A stretch of DNA of 9,490 bases from contig CANHCD010000063.1 of the NCBI GenBank assembly GCA_947458795.1, positions 1-9,490 on the forward strand, read 5' to 3'. A model generated the notes under the pieces. It had not been told where the DNA came from. It saw only the letters and a list, made by a program, of their open reading frames with translations, and did no database searches. This document shows, piece after piece, positions 1 through 7,788 of the stretch (the first letter of the stretch is position 1; every line of letters starts with the position of its first letter). This DNA is from Cyclobacteriaceae bacterium. GTDB taxonomy: Bacteria > Bacteroidota > Bacteroidia > Cytophagales > Cyclobacteriaceae. A program made the translations under genes and the position numbers.

Positions 1-540
1 AGCATCCAGAGTATGCTACCAGTTTAGGCAATCTTGGTGTTTTGCATTCAGACATGGGTGATTACAAAGTTGCAGCGACCTATTACAAACAAGCCTTAGA
101 AATCAAAATAAAAGTCTTCGGGGATGAGCATCCAGAATATGCATCCAGCTTAGGTAATCTCGGCATTGTCTATTCGGAAATGGGCGATTACAAAGCCGCT
201 GAGCCCTATTACACACAAACCGTACAAATTATTAAGAAAGCCTTCGGGGAGGAGCATCCAGGTTATGCTTCCAGTTTAGGCAATCTTGGAAATCTGTATT
301 CGACTATGGGTAATTACACACTCGCAGAGCCTTACTACAAACAAGCCTTAGAAATCAGGAAGAAAGTCTTAGGGGAGGAGCATCCAGATTATGCCTTGAG
401 CTTAAATAATTTCGGGCAACTTTATTTTGATAAAAATGATTTTATCTCTGCTGAACCCTATTTCAAACAATCCGCCGAGATTTATAAGAATGCCTTAGGA
501 GAGGAGCATCCAGATTATCTGGACGCCTTAACTTCCTATG
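1..540 (+). repeat. 126-bp in-frame tandem repeats encoding TPR units
   Basis: The motif agcatccag recurs at 1, 127, 253, 379 and 505, exactly 126 bp apart, followed by a codon for Tyr and usually Ala. Each 126-bp unit encodes one 42-residue TPR of the EHPxYAxSLxNLGxLYxxMGxYxxAEPYYKQALEI type. Identity is high at the DNA level between some units: the stretch around 81-105 is nearly repeated at 333-357, two units away. The last unit (about 505-540) is only partly conserved. The array continues beyond the left edge. Confidence 0.9.
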
Positions 541-2309
541 CCTATGTATTGCAAAAAATCAATCGGGAACCAGAGGCTTACGCGATTTTACAGCAAAATT
601 TATCAAAGCTTGCGAAGCAAACAGCTGATAATTTTGAATGGCTTACTGATAACCAAAAGGAAGCGTATTGGAAAAAAGAAAGTTCATTCTATGAGGATTT
701 GTCAGAATTTGCAAACGAGGTTTTTCAAAAGGTACCTGAAGCGGTTGGCTTAAACTTTAACGCATCACTTCTAGCGAAGAGTAAATTATTGGAGGTCAAG
801 ATTCTTAGTAATGATCAATTGAGTCAAGAAGATAAAATTGATCTTGAGAGTCAAGAACTCCGCGAAGAGTTAGGTTACCGTCGAAGATTGTTGGCGAAGG
901 TGGAATCTGATGGCTCGATTGAAAAAGAAAAATTGGATAAATTAAAATTTGAGGTCGATTCCTTAGATAAGCGATTGTCACTGACCTGGCCAGAGTATGC
1001 CCAGCAGAAGAAAAACCTATTGATCACCTGGGATCAAGTCCAACAAAGTCTTGAGGAAGGGGAAGCGGCGATTGAATTTGAACGATTTAAAAACAAGTCT
1101 GATTCACTGATTTACTACAATGCCTTGGTGCTCAAAAAGGGTGATAGCCAACCGAGGCTGATCCAACTCTGTGCAGAACGAGACTTGCAGGCCATTAACC
1201 CAGAAAAGGGATACAGTGCGTACTACGGGCTAGTTTGGCAACCCATGGAAAATGCCTTAGAAGGCATCAAGACCATCTACTACGCCCCCACTGGAGAGCT
1301 ATACAATGTGCCCTTCCATGCGATCTATGCCCCTAAAGATACCGGTGATGAAATCGTGCCAGAAAAGTTAAACAATAAAAGGCAAGTGATCTATCCGGAG
1401 TATGCAAAAACCGAGCAGGATGCCGCCTATTTGATGGATCGCTATACCTTGCACCAATTGACTTCTACTCGCTATTTGGCCTTGGGATTAAAGCAAAAGG
1501 CTGCGGAGCAGGTGGGGACTAACTTAGCTATGGTAGGGGCTGTAAACTACGATTACTTGCCTGAAGGGGGAACAGCTCCTACAAATAATAAAATAGGGGA
1601 GACTCAGAATCTCAGCAGCAACAATGCTTATGGAAAGCTGGACTACCTAGAAGGAACCAAAACAGAGGTGGACGTGATCAATCAGCGGGTGAGTGCGGCA
1701 AGTTGGAAAACTACCGTATTGGAAGGCAACGATGCTACGGAGGAAAAGATCACCAAAATGGAAGGGAAGGAGTCTAGGGAGATATTGCACTTGGCTACTC
1801 ATGGGTTTGCGTTTCCAGCATACGATTTTCAAGACACGACGATTAGCGAAAACTCTTTGAAATACAGTTATCGATACAGTACCAACCCCATGGTGCGCAG
1901 CGGGCTTATCCTTGCCGGAGGCAATTGGGCATGGACAGGAAGTGATACCCTGACTAGGGTTGGCGCGGAGCAGAACGGTATATTGACGGCCTTGGAGGTG
2001 TCCCAACTCAACCTAAAGAAAACCAAGTTAGTAGTGCTATCTGCTTGTGAAACAGGACTAGGTAAAATTGAGGGGAATGAGGGGACTTTTGGACTGAAGC
2101 GAGGCTTTAAGCTGGCAGGGGTAGAGCAGATGATTGTGTCCTTGTGGACCATTCCAGACCAGGAGACGCAGGAACTCATGTCCTTGTTCTACTCAGATCT
2201 CACCCAAACGAAGAGTCCAACGCTTTCCTTCCAAAAGGCCCAGCAGGCCATGAAGGAAAAGTATCCGACATCCCCGTTCTTATGGGCAGGCTTTGTGCTG
2301 GTTCGATGA
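3..2309 (+). CDS. TPR-CHAT protein (caspase-like CHAT peptidase domain), 5' end outside the window
   Basis: The reading frame is open from the first bases of the window and already encodes a TPR repeat there, so the gene starts upstream; the TTG at 42 is not a credible start. About 200 residues of tetratricopeptide repeats with a 42-residue period (to about 600) are followed by a helical, coiled-coil-like linker rich in E, K and L (about 600-1020) and then a CHAT domain (about 1020-2306). CHAT hallmarks are AIEFERF near 1070, LHLATHGF with the presumed catalytic His codon at 1800, LSACETGLG with the presumed catalytic Cys codon at 2046, VSLWTIPD, and the terminal PFLWAGFVLV. Both dyad residues are kept, so a caspase-like (clan CD) protease is plausible. 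TPRs normally bind partner proteins; substrate and trigger cannot be read here. No signal peptide or membrane segment is visible in the part present. Family assignment is firm; proteolysis is inferred. Confidence 0.93.
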   Translation, partial: HPEYATSLGNLGVLHSDMGDYKVAATYYKQALEIKIKVFGDEHPEYASSLGNLGIVYSEMGDYKAAEPYYTQTVQIIKKAFGEEHPGYASSLGNLGNLYSTMGNYTLAEPYYKQALEIRKKVLGEEHPDYALSLNNFGQLYFDKNDFISAEPYFKQSAEIYKNALGEEHPDYLDALTSYAYVLQKINREPEAYAILQQNLSKLAKQTADNFEWLTDNQKEAYWKKESSFYEDLSEFANEVFQKVPEAVGLNFNASLLAKSKLLEVKILSNDQLSQEDKIDLESQELREELGYRRRLLAKVESDGSIEKEKLDKLKFEVDSLDKRLSLTWPEYAQQKKNLLITWDQVQQSLEEGEAAIEFERFKNKSDSLIYYNALVLKKGDSQPRLIQLCAERDLQAINPEKGYSAYYGLVWQPMENALEGIKTIYYAPTGELYNVPFHAIYAPKDTGDEIVPEKLNNKRQVIYPEYAKTEQDAAYLMDRYTLHQLTSTRYLALGLKQKAAEQVGTNLAMVGAVNYDYLPEGGTAPTNNKIGETQNLSSNNAYGKLDYLEGTKTEVDVINQRVSAASWKTTVLEGNDATEEKITKMEGKESREILHLATHGFAFPAYDFQDTTISENSLKYSYRYSTNPMVRSGLILAGGNWAWTGSDTLTRVGAEQNGILTALEVSQLNLKKTKLVVLSACETGLGKIEGNEGTFGLKRGFKLAGVEQMIVSLWTIPDQETQELMSLFYSDLTQTKSPTLSFQKAQQAMKEKYPTSPFLWAGFVLVR

Positions 2310-2508
2310 TGCGCTTTAACTCCAGCTGTTGCTTTTAGTAAGGTTTTGTCAAGATTGCCCTAAGTCTGGAGCAATTAAAGTCACATTTCTGTAACTAACC
2401 GATAACAAATCTGTTTGATTGCATTTAATCGCAAGGTTGTAATGCGACAATTGGATTAAGAATAGATCTTATTTGTTAACTTTTCTGTATTTAAAAAAAA
2501 ACGAATTG

Positions 2509-2550
2509 AGTCAATAAATTCATATTCTTAATAGTCAACATTTATTGACT
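2509..2550 (-). terminator. possible rho-independent terminator of the CHASE2/exported-protein unit
   Basis: AGTCAATAAAT at 2509-2519 is a perfect 11-base inverted repeat of ATTTATTGACT at 2540-2550, with a 20-base loop. Read on the minus strand, the stem is followed seven bases later by nine T residues (2493-2501). The upstream arm lies inside the last codons of the exported-protein gene. The stem is very AT-rich and the T-run is not immediately adjacent, so this is a weak call. Confidence 0.4.
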
Positions 2551-3361
2551 TGAATAATTCAGCAGCATCGATAAAACAATTTTTTGCTTCCAAATAAATA
2601 GCTTTCGCTAGGATTTTATCATTTGGATTTTTTAGTAAATCGTTGTCATTTTCAATTTCTAATAGTTCAGCATTGAGAATGGCTTTTTCGGCATCAGTTA
2701 GGAACATTAAATCAACACTGTAACTGAAAGTACGCCACTTGCAGGTCATGACTATCGGAGATGCACTATCCTGGACCGTAGGAAGGTGAAGTGTATCGCC
2801 TTGTTCAAGAAATGACTCCGAAATAATCTTTTTGTTCTGTGAAATTGAAATGTAGAACTTGTTTTCAACAACAGACAGGGCAGAATCGAATTGGGGTACA
2901 AAGCTATCATTTAAATAAATGTTTGTGCCTGGCCAGGGAAAAAGCAAAGGTTTCTTAGATACGCCTCTTGTAGCCATACCGACACTCGAATAATCTTTTT
3001 CTTCATGAAAACCCTTTCCTTTTTCTATGAAATTGGCTAACACGTAATCAATGGTCTTCTTTGCAGTAGATGGGGCTTCTGCGTAATTTTTTACAACTTC
3101 CCTAATTACAAATGGCTTTGCCTGTGAAATTTGGTAAAGCTTCTTGGTTTGAATATTTACCAATGAAATCCCAGACTTTGCGCCCAGACTAAGTTTATCA
3201 AGTTCGAGTACTTTATCAAGAATTTTTAATGGCTGTGGTTTGTTGTTTCGCAACACAGAAGCAGTTCCCGTAATCGAATAGACAAAATATTGTCCCTGAG
3301 CTTGTAAAGAGGTTACAGAAAGAATAACTGCGATAATGAGGCAATAAAACTTAATTTTCAT
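2528..3361 (-). CDS. exported protein of unknown function with a possible FecR-like N-terminal domain
   Basis: 277 residues, ATG start, TAA stop. Residues 1-21 form a classic signal peptide: basic MKIK, a hydrophobic core, and LQA before QGQ as a type I cleavage site, so the product should be periplasmic or secreted. No lipobox Cys follows. Residues about 25-75 (YSITGTASVLRNNKPQPL, then a spacing of L, D and G residues ending GAKSGISLVN) resemble the beta-rich FecR-type domain, which starts with a GxVxV-like strand and a later 'threshold' loop; I give this as resemblance only. The C-terminal part, after about 225, is helical and rich in E, A and L. The start lies 15 bp after the stop of the CHASE2 gene on the same strand, so the two are very probably co-transcribed, and the protein may serve as the periplasmic partner of the CHASE2 protein. 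I do not recognise a catalytic motif. Confidence 0.85.
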   Translation of the reverse strand: MKIKFYCLIIAVILSVTSLQAQGQYFVYSITGTASVLRNNKPQPLKILDKVLELDKLSLGAKSGISLVNIQTKKLYQISQAKPFVIREVVKNYAEAPSTAKKTIDYVLANFIEKGKGFHEEKDYSSVGMATRGVSKKPLLFPWPGTNIYLNDSFVPQFDSALSVVENKFYISISQNKKIISESFLEQGDTLHLPTVQDSASPIVMTCKWRTFSYSVDLMFLTDAEKAILNAELLEIENDNDLLKNPNDKILAKAIYLEAKNCFIDAAELFKSINVDY

Positions 3362-3376
3362 AAGATTGAATGGTTT

Positions 3377-4561
3377 TTATGAAGAATTTCTTGAGAAAAG
3401 TTTCGTTACAAAACGCGTAAAGTCCTTGCTAAGCAATGCAATAGGGTGATAAATTCCTGCTAGTTCCAAAGTTAGAACCAAGGCAGTTAATGCTCCACCT
3501 ATTGAAAATTCGAAGAGAAAGTTATCCATTAAGACTACATACAATAGGAATATAAGTAAGGATCCTACTAAAACGTATGATTTTGCGATCAGTCTCACAT
3601 ATGGGCTTTTGCTATATTCCAATTTTACCGTGACTAGAAGAGTAATAATGGATATAATTGCGGAAAAAAGCCAATTAAACAGTCTTGAATTTTTGATTAT
3701 TCTTTCATCTAGCAGGTTTGAAATCGCTATGGCATGAATAAATGGGCCGCTAACTTTTGTGTAAAAATTATTTTCGTCTGTGGTTAAATTGTATGAGGCA
3801 TTGGGTACCAAATGTATGTCTTTCCCATTGTCACTCATACTACCTATAATCACTATTTTATCTTCTAAATAGTTTAAGTAAGTGTTCGTTGAATCAAATA
3901 ACAATTCCTCTGCTTTGATAACTACTGACAAATTTTGACGCTCAAAATTTATGTCGATATCTTTTTTATCAGCAAAGTATTTAATGCTCCTATTGTTTGG
4001 CGCAATAGTCTTTGCAATTTCATAGGCAAAAGAGTGCGTGCCAGGCTCCGATTTAGAGATGTTTAGCAGAGATCGGACAGGGAAATCCTTATCTTCTTTC
4101 CCAAGATTTGCGAGCCCTTGTTTAATTTCTTGTCCATCATTCGTAAAAAATGATCCGCCAATGAGTTCATCTTTGCCAAAAACCACTTTAGGGGTTGTCA
4201 AAGCAAATTCTTCCAATAGACTGTCTGTTTTGGGATCATTTGGGCGTCTCGCATCAAATCGAATATCAATACCTAAGACTTTGTAGTCGACTTTTTTAAT
4301 TTTATAGAGCAGCTTCACGATGTTTGCTCTTCTCAGGGTATCTCCTATATCTACAAGAACAATCCGTTCATCAGATTTAATTTCTCCTCCTTGTATTTTT
4401 GAAAAGTAAATATCTCGGAAACTTACTTTTTCCAAAGCGGAGTTGATAGGGTCAAGAAAAGAGAAATTGAATTGAAAGAATAAAAAACCACCAAAAAATA
4501 TGGTCAGAGCAAAAATTCCTGGTTTAAGTATTTTTTGGAACTTTTTAATGAAAAACATCAT
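3377..4561 (-). CDS. CHASE2 domain membrane protein (stand-alone sensor domain)
   Basis: CHASE2 is an extracytoplasmic sensor domain usually found on histidine kinases and nucleotide cyclases. Counting from the ATG at 4561 (394 residues), there is a membrane segment at about 15-32, a CHASE2 domain at about 35-275, and three membrane segments near 295-315, 329-348 and 353-372, the standard CHASE2 topology. Diagnostic stretches are ERIVLVDIGD with a following Arg, VLGIDIRFDARRPND (GxDIxF, then a paired acidic residue), and DKIVIIGSM followed by D-H-x-x-P and later GPFIHAIAISNLL. Unlike most family members, no kinase, cyclase or other output domain follows the last membrane segment, only a short basic tail, so the output must come from a partner. 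A GTG four codons upstream (4573) also opens the frame; I prefer the tandem ATGs at 4561 and 4558. No Shine-Dalgarno is visible. First gene of a unit with the exported protein. Confidence 0.88.
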   Translation of the reverse strand: MMFFIKKFQKILKPGIFALTIFFGGFLFFQFNFSFLDPINSALEKVSFRDIYFSKIQGGEIKSDERIVLVDIGDTLRRANIVKLLYKIKKVDYKVLGIDIRFDARRPNDPKTDSLLEEFALTTPKVVFGKDELIGGSFFTNDGQEIKQGLANLGKEDKDFPVRSLLNISKSEPGTHSFAYEIAKTIAPNNRSIKYFADKKDIDINFERQNLSVVIKAEELLFDSTNTYLNYLEDKIVIIGSMSDNGKDIHLVPNASYNLTTDENNFYTKVSGPFIHAIAISNLLDERIIKNSRLFNWLFSAIISIITLLVTVKLEYSKSPYVRLIAKSYVLVGSLLIFLLYVVLMDNFLFEFSIGGALTALVLTLELAGIYHPIALLSKDFTRFVTKLFSRNSS

Positions 4562-4788
4562 TTTAAAACACACTAATTTGACTCGAGTAAATATTGCTTT
4601 TAATTTTTGATTAAAGAATTTAATCTAAATTTAATTTGCGAAATCTCCATTAAATCCCTTTTTCTGAAGAGAAATTCGCCTTTTAATCTTCAAATTAAGT
4701 AGAAAAGATAAGTTTAATTCTCATACTTATTTTTTTTTTCTCTCACTGGTTTGCTAAAAAAAAATGGATGCCTGGAGTAAGGGGTTAA

Positions 4789-5159
4789 GCTAGCCAAGGC
4801 TGTTATAAATCAGAATCTGAAGTAGTCCAAGTAAAAACAAGAGGGGGTAATTTTTTGTCGTTTATTTATTTCTAAAGAGGATATAATTGGAGCGCAAGAA
4901 GGAGAAACATCCGTAGGTTGAGCGACTGCCTATGTCGGACTTTCTATTCTTGAAAATATAAAATTGAATAATCGAAATGATTCTTTAAAAACTGAAAACG
5001 CATTCTCACCCTACTTTACCTATACGCTCAACAAGTTTGATGCTGATTTTGAGTGTTAAGAAGAATTGTATAAAGAACCCATTTCAGGGGTTGACTACTA
5101 ATCTAAACATTTTAAAACTCACCAGACACACTTTTCGGCATGGGGTACTTTCGTTTTTT
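4789..5159 (+). pseudogene. decayed fragment resembling a papain-like (C1 family) cysteine peptidase
   Basis: No intact gene lies between 4562 and 5174. Three overlapping frame segments together read like the middle of a Bacteroidota C1 peptidase: 4789-4872 (SEVVQVKTRGG), 4835-5056 (IIGAQEGETSVG, stop, ATAYVGLSILE, then ENAFSPYFTY) and, after another frame change, 5058 onward (KKNCIKNPFQGL). The pattern matches the family's active-site region QG-x-TG-x-CVGWATAY followed some 20 residues later by AFSPxFxY. The active-site Cys position reads as Ser (TCC, 4910) and the following Trp as a stop (TGA, 4919; one base from TGG). A second stop is TAA at 5057. The C-terminal part with the active-site His and Asn is missing or overwritten before the DUF4924 gene. 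The interpretation rests on motif recognition alone. The stretch 4562-4788 before it is AT-rich spacer with T and A homopolymer runs; I see nothing else in it. Confidence 0.5.
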
Positions 5160-5174
5160 TTACCTAAAATTCTT

Positions 5175-5714
5175 TTAGTTCGGCGTCATAAATATCCGCT
5201 GCTGGTAGCTGAAATTCAAATGGCTAAGTACATTGCCAAAGGCATCGGCTGCTTCGAGTTGACGATCGTTCACATTTTTCCCAAGCAAACGGCAGAGCAG
5301 CAAGCCATATACGCCATTCAGGCAGATTTGAATTTCATTCCCAACCTCTTCTGTTTGGGCAGCTTCCACTGCCTCGAGCAGGTGAGGTTTGGCAGAATGA
5401 AAGGTGGACACGTAATTGGCATCGGTCTTGAGTAGTTGGTAATGGAGCTTGAGCAGCTGCTGAACCAAGTCTTGGAGTTCTTGAAGATGCCCTTTTTGCA
5501 TCAGCTCCTGCTGCTTCATGGACGCTGCTAAGCCAGAAAACCAGGTTTTGATGCGCTCCTTTTCGGCCTCAGATACCGGGTAGTGGGAGACCACATACTG
5601 GCCTATTTCCTCCATATTCCCTTGGTAGGAGCGAATGAGGTCTTCCATTTGGTACATGTACACAAGGTATTCGCCTATGTTTTGGGATTTTTTCCGTTCT
5701 GCAATGGCCTGCAT
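5175..5714 (-). CDS. DUF4924 family protein
   Basis: 179 residues, ATG start, TAA stop. The sequence has the pattern of the DUF4924 family, small helical cytosolic proteins of unknown function known to me mainly from Bacteroidota: NIGEYLVYMYQMEDLIRSY (12-30), KGHLQELQDLVQQLLKLHYQLL (about 74-95), and a second helical block around EIQICLNGVYGLLLCRLL (127-144) with the typical E-x-x-x-C-x-x-x-x-YG spacing. Length agrees with the family. There is no signal peptide or membrane segment. It is divergent from lepA, with a 233-bp shared upstream region that contains a TAnnTTTG element for this gene 24 bases before its start codon. The 3' end directly abuts the degraded peptidase region. Biochemical role is unknown. 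Confidence 0.8.
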   Translation of the reverse strand: MQAIAERKKSQNIGEYLVYMYQMEDLIRSYQGNMEEIGQYVVSHYPVSEAEKERIKTWFSGLAASMKQQELMQKGHLQELQDLVQQLLKLHYQLLKTDANYVSTFHSAKPHLLEAVEAAQTEEVGNEIQICLNGVYGLLLCRLLGKNVNDRQLEAADAFGNVLSHLNFSYQQRIFMTPN

Positions 5715-5737
5715 GGGATAGGGATAGGTTGGGATGG

Positions 5738-5745
5738 CAAAGGTA
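5738..5745 (-). promoter_or_regulatory. -7 promoter element (TAnnTTTG type) for the DUF4924 gene
   Basis: The plus strand caaaggta reads TACCTTTG on the minus strand, an exact match to the Bacteroidota -7 consensus TAnnTTTG. It would start transcription near 5731, giving a leader of about 17 nt before the ATG at 5714. No -33 TTTG is seen at the expected spacing, which lowers confidence. Confidence 0.4.
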
Positions 5746-5925
5746 ACTTAGAAAAGAAAATAGCCGCTCCCCACCCTCCAAAAAAATAGCGGGAACTACT
5801 GAATTTTACTCAAAACAATACGGGTGAACAAGAGATTAGCATACTGATCAAAGGAAGGAGAAAAAAGCTTGGAAATAGGCTAGTCTATTTCTTACCTGTC
5901 CTAACCAATAAAGCTTCTTTTTTCC

Positions 5926-5933
5926 TACTTTTG
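5926..5933 (+). promoter_or_regulatory. -7 promoter element (TAnnTTTG type) for lepA
   Basis: TACTTTTG is an exact match to the Bacteroidota -7 consensus and ends 14 bases before the lepA ATG. Transcription would start near 5940 and give a leader of only about 8 nt. The same octamer precedes the tRNA gene at 9334-9341. A -33 TTTG is not seen at the right distance. Confidence 0.45.
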
Positions 5934-5947
5934 TATGACTTAAGCTT

Positions 5948-7735
5948 ATGAAAAACACTCGAAATTTCTGCATTATTGCCCACATTGACCACGGCAAAAG
6001 TACTTTAGCAGACCGGTTGCTGCAGACGACCAACACGGTTACCGACCGGGAGATGCAAAACCAGTTGCTAGACGACATGGATCTGGAGCGCGAGCGTGGC
6101 ATCACCATCAAGTCCCACGCCATTCAGATGAAGTATACTTACAAGGGAGAGGAGTACATTCTCAACTTGATTGATACCCCAGGTCACGTGGATTTTTCCT
6201 ATGAAGTGTCGCGATCTATTGCTGCCTGTGAAGGAGCATTATTGATCGTAGATGCCTCCCAAGGCGTGGAAGCGCAGACCATTTCCAACCTTTATCTTGC
6301 TTTGGGGCATGATCTCGAGATCATTCCGGTATTGAATAAAATTGATCTTCCTGGTGCAGATCCTGAGGCGGTGGCCGACGAGGTCATCGATTTGTTGGGT
6401 TGCGATCGCGAGGATATCGTCTTGGCATCGGGTAAGGAAGGGATCGGCATCACGGATATATTGGCCAAGGTGATTGAAAAAATCCCTGCACCCAAGGGAG
6501 ATCCAGCGGCGCCGCTTCAAGCGATGATTTTTGACTCGCAGTTCAACTCCTTCCGTGGGGTGGAAGTTATCTTCCGAATTTTTAACGGAACCCTAAATAA
6601 GGGAGATAAAATCAAGTTTGTAAACTCAGGCAAGGAGTATTTTGCTGACGAGATAGGTATTTTGGGTGTGAACCAGATCCCACAGCAAACCATGAGTGCT
6701 GGCAACGTGGGCTACCTGATATCCGGTATCAAAGTTGCCAAAGAAGTGGCGGTAGGGGATACGATCACACATGTGAAAAACCCCTGCGCAGAATCCATCA
6801 AAGGCTTTGAAAATGTGAAGCCCATGGTTTTTGCGGGTATTTACCCTGTTGACACGACCGAATTTGAGGAGCTACGTGCGTCCATGGAAAAATTGCAACT
6901 CAACGACGCCTCCCTAGTCTGGGAGCCTGAGACCTCTGCGGCCTTGGGCTTTGGCTTCCGTTGCGGATTTTTAGGAATGCTGCATATGGAAATTGTGCAG
7001 GAACGCTTGGAACGTGAATTTGACATGACTGTCATCACGACGGTACCATCTGTACAGTTCAAGGCCCTCATGACCAACGACGAATATCAGGTGATCAATG
7101 CACCATCTGACATGCCTGATCCTACGCGATTTAAACATATCGAGGAGCCTTTTGTAAAGGCATCCATCATCACTGCTGCGGAATACGTAGGACCAGTTAT
7201 TTCCCTTTGCATGGACAAGCGAGGACAAATCAAAAACCAGGTGTACTTGACTTCAGATCGAGTTGAGTTGCAGTTTGACATGCCTTTGGCCGAAATTGTA
7301 TTCGACTTCTTTGATCGCTTGAAGACCATTTCCAGAGGCTATGCTTCCTTGGATTACGAGTTGAAGGGTTTTCAGGAGTCGCACATGGTTCGTCTGGACA
7401 TCATGCTCAATGGGGAGCCAGTAGATGCGCTTTCCGCGATTGTGCACCGGGATAAAGCCTACGATTGGGGCAAGCGCCTTTGCGACAAGCTGAAGGAGCT
7501 GGTGCCACGACAAATGTTTGAAATCGCCATACAGGCGGCCATTGGGCAAAAAATCATTGCGAGAGAAACGGTAAAGGCGATGCGTAAAAACGTGTTGGCC
7601 AAGTGCTATGGGGGTGATATTTCGCGGAAGCGGAAGCTTTTGGAAAAGCAGAAAAAAGGGAAGAAGCGCATGCGCCAGGTTGGAAATGTAGAGATCCCTC
7701 AGGAGGCCTTTATGGCGGTGTTGAAGCTAGATTAA
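5948..7735 (+). CDS. lepA: elongation factor 4 (LepA), ribosomal back-translocase-type GTPase
   Basis: 595 residues, the normal full length. LepA is a translational GTPase that binds the ribosome and acts on stalled or mistranslocated complexes and in 30S assembly. The GTPase domain is intact: P-loop AHIDHGKST (11-19), switch I ending ERGITIK (49-55), DTPGH (76-80) and NKID (130-133). A beta-barrel domain II follows (about 190-275, with FDSQFNSFRGV at its front), then the EF-G-like domains III and V with WEPETSAALGFGFRCGFLGMLH split around position 330, and the LepA-specific C-terminal domain with CYGGDISRKRKLL and KQKKGKKRMRQVG, ending PQEAFMAVLKLD. All of this is family-typical with no disruption. 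The ATG at 5948 gives the standard N-terminus with three residues before the conserved RNFCIIAH. It appears to be transcribed alone: its own -7 element lies upstream and a strong hairpin downstream. Confidence 0.98.
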   Translation: MKNTRNFCIIAHIDHGKSTLADRLLQTTNTVTDREMQNQLLDDMDLERERGITIKSHAIQMKYTYKGEEYILNLIDTPGHVDFSYEVSRSIAACEGALLIVDASQGVEAQTISNLYLALGHDLEIIPVLNKIDLPGADPEAVADEVIDLLGCDREDIVLASGKEGIGITDILAKVIEKIPAPKGDPAAPLQAMIFDSQFNSFRGVEVIFRIFNGTLNKGDKIKFVNSGKEYFADEIGILGVNQIPQQTMSAGNVGYLISGIKVAKEVAVGDTITHVKNPCAESIKGFENVKPMVFAGIYPVDTTEFEELRASMEKLQLNDASLVWEPETSAALGFGFRCGFLGMLHMEIVQERLEREFDMTVITTVPSVQFKALMTNDEYQVINAPSDMPDPTRFKHIEEPFVKASIITAAEYVGPVISLCMDKRGQIKNQVYLTSDRVELQFDMPLAEIVFDFFDRLKTISRGYASLDYELKGFQESHMVRLDIMLNGEPVDALSAIVHRDKAYDWGKRLCDKLKELVPRQMFEIAIQAAIGQKIIARETVKAMRKNVLAKCYGGDISRKRKLLEKQKKGKKRMRQVGNVEIPQEAFMAVLKLD

Positions 7736-7788
7736 AAAAGAAGGTCTTAGTTTCAGTTTTTTTCTTCTTCGTTCTTTATTCTTGATTA

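Noticed and set aside
3..2309. TPR-CHAT protein as a Csx29-type CRISPR effector
   Set aside because: There is no CRISPR array, gRAMP/Cas7-11 or other cas gene in the window, and TPR-CHAT architecture alone is widespread.
2144..2338. Plus-strand open frame of 64 codons at the end of the CHAT gene
   Set aside because: It is an out-of-frame shadow of the conserved CHAT C-terminus with no coding character of its own.
2320..2371. CTCCAG / CTGGAG inverted repeat after the CHAT gene as a terminator
   Set aside because: Only 6 bp with a 40-base loop and no T-run follows.
2528..3361. Exported protein as a bacterial gasdermin activated by the CHAT protease
   Set aside because: The size is similar, but it has a signal peptide and no gasdermin-like pattern, and its gene is coupled to CHASE2, not to CHAT.
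4691..4698. Possible -7 element for the CHASE2 unit (TTAATTTG on the minus strand)
   Set aside because: It misses the conserved A at position 2, has no -33 box at the right distance, and lies in generally AT-rich DNA.
5037..5435. Plus-strand open frame of 132 codons
   Set aside because: Its second half is the antisense of the DUF4924 gene and matches no protein pattern. Only its first part (about 5058-5150) may be a frame segment of the peptidase remnant.
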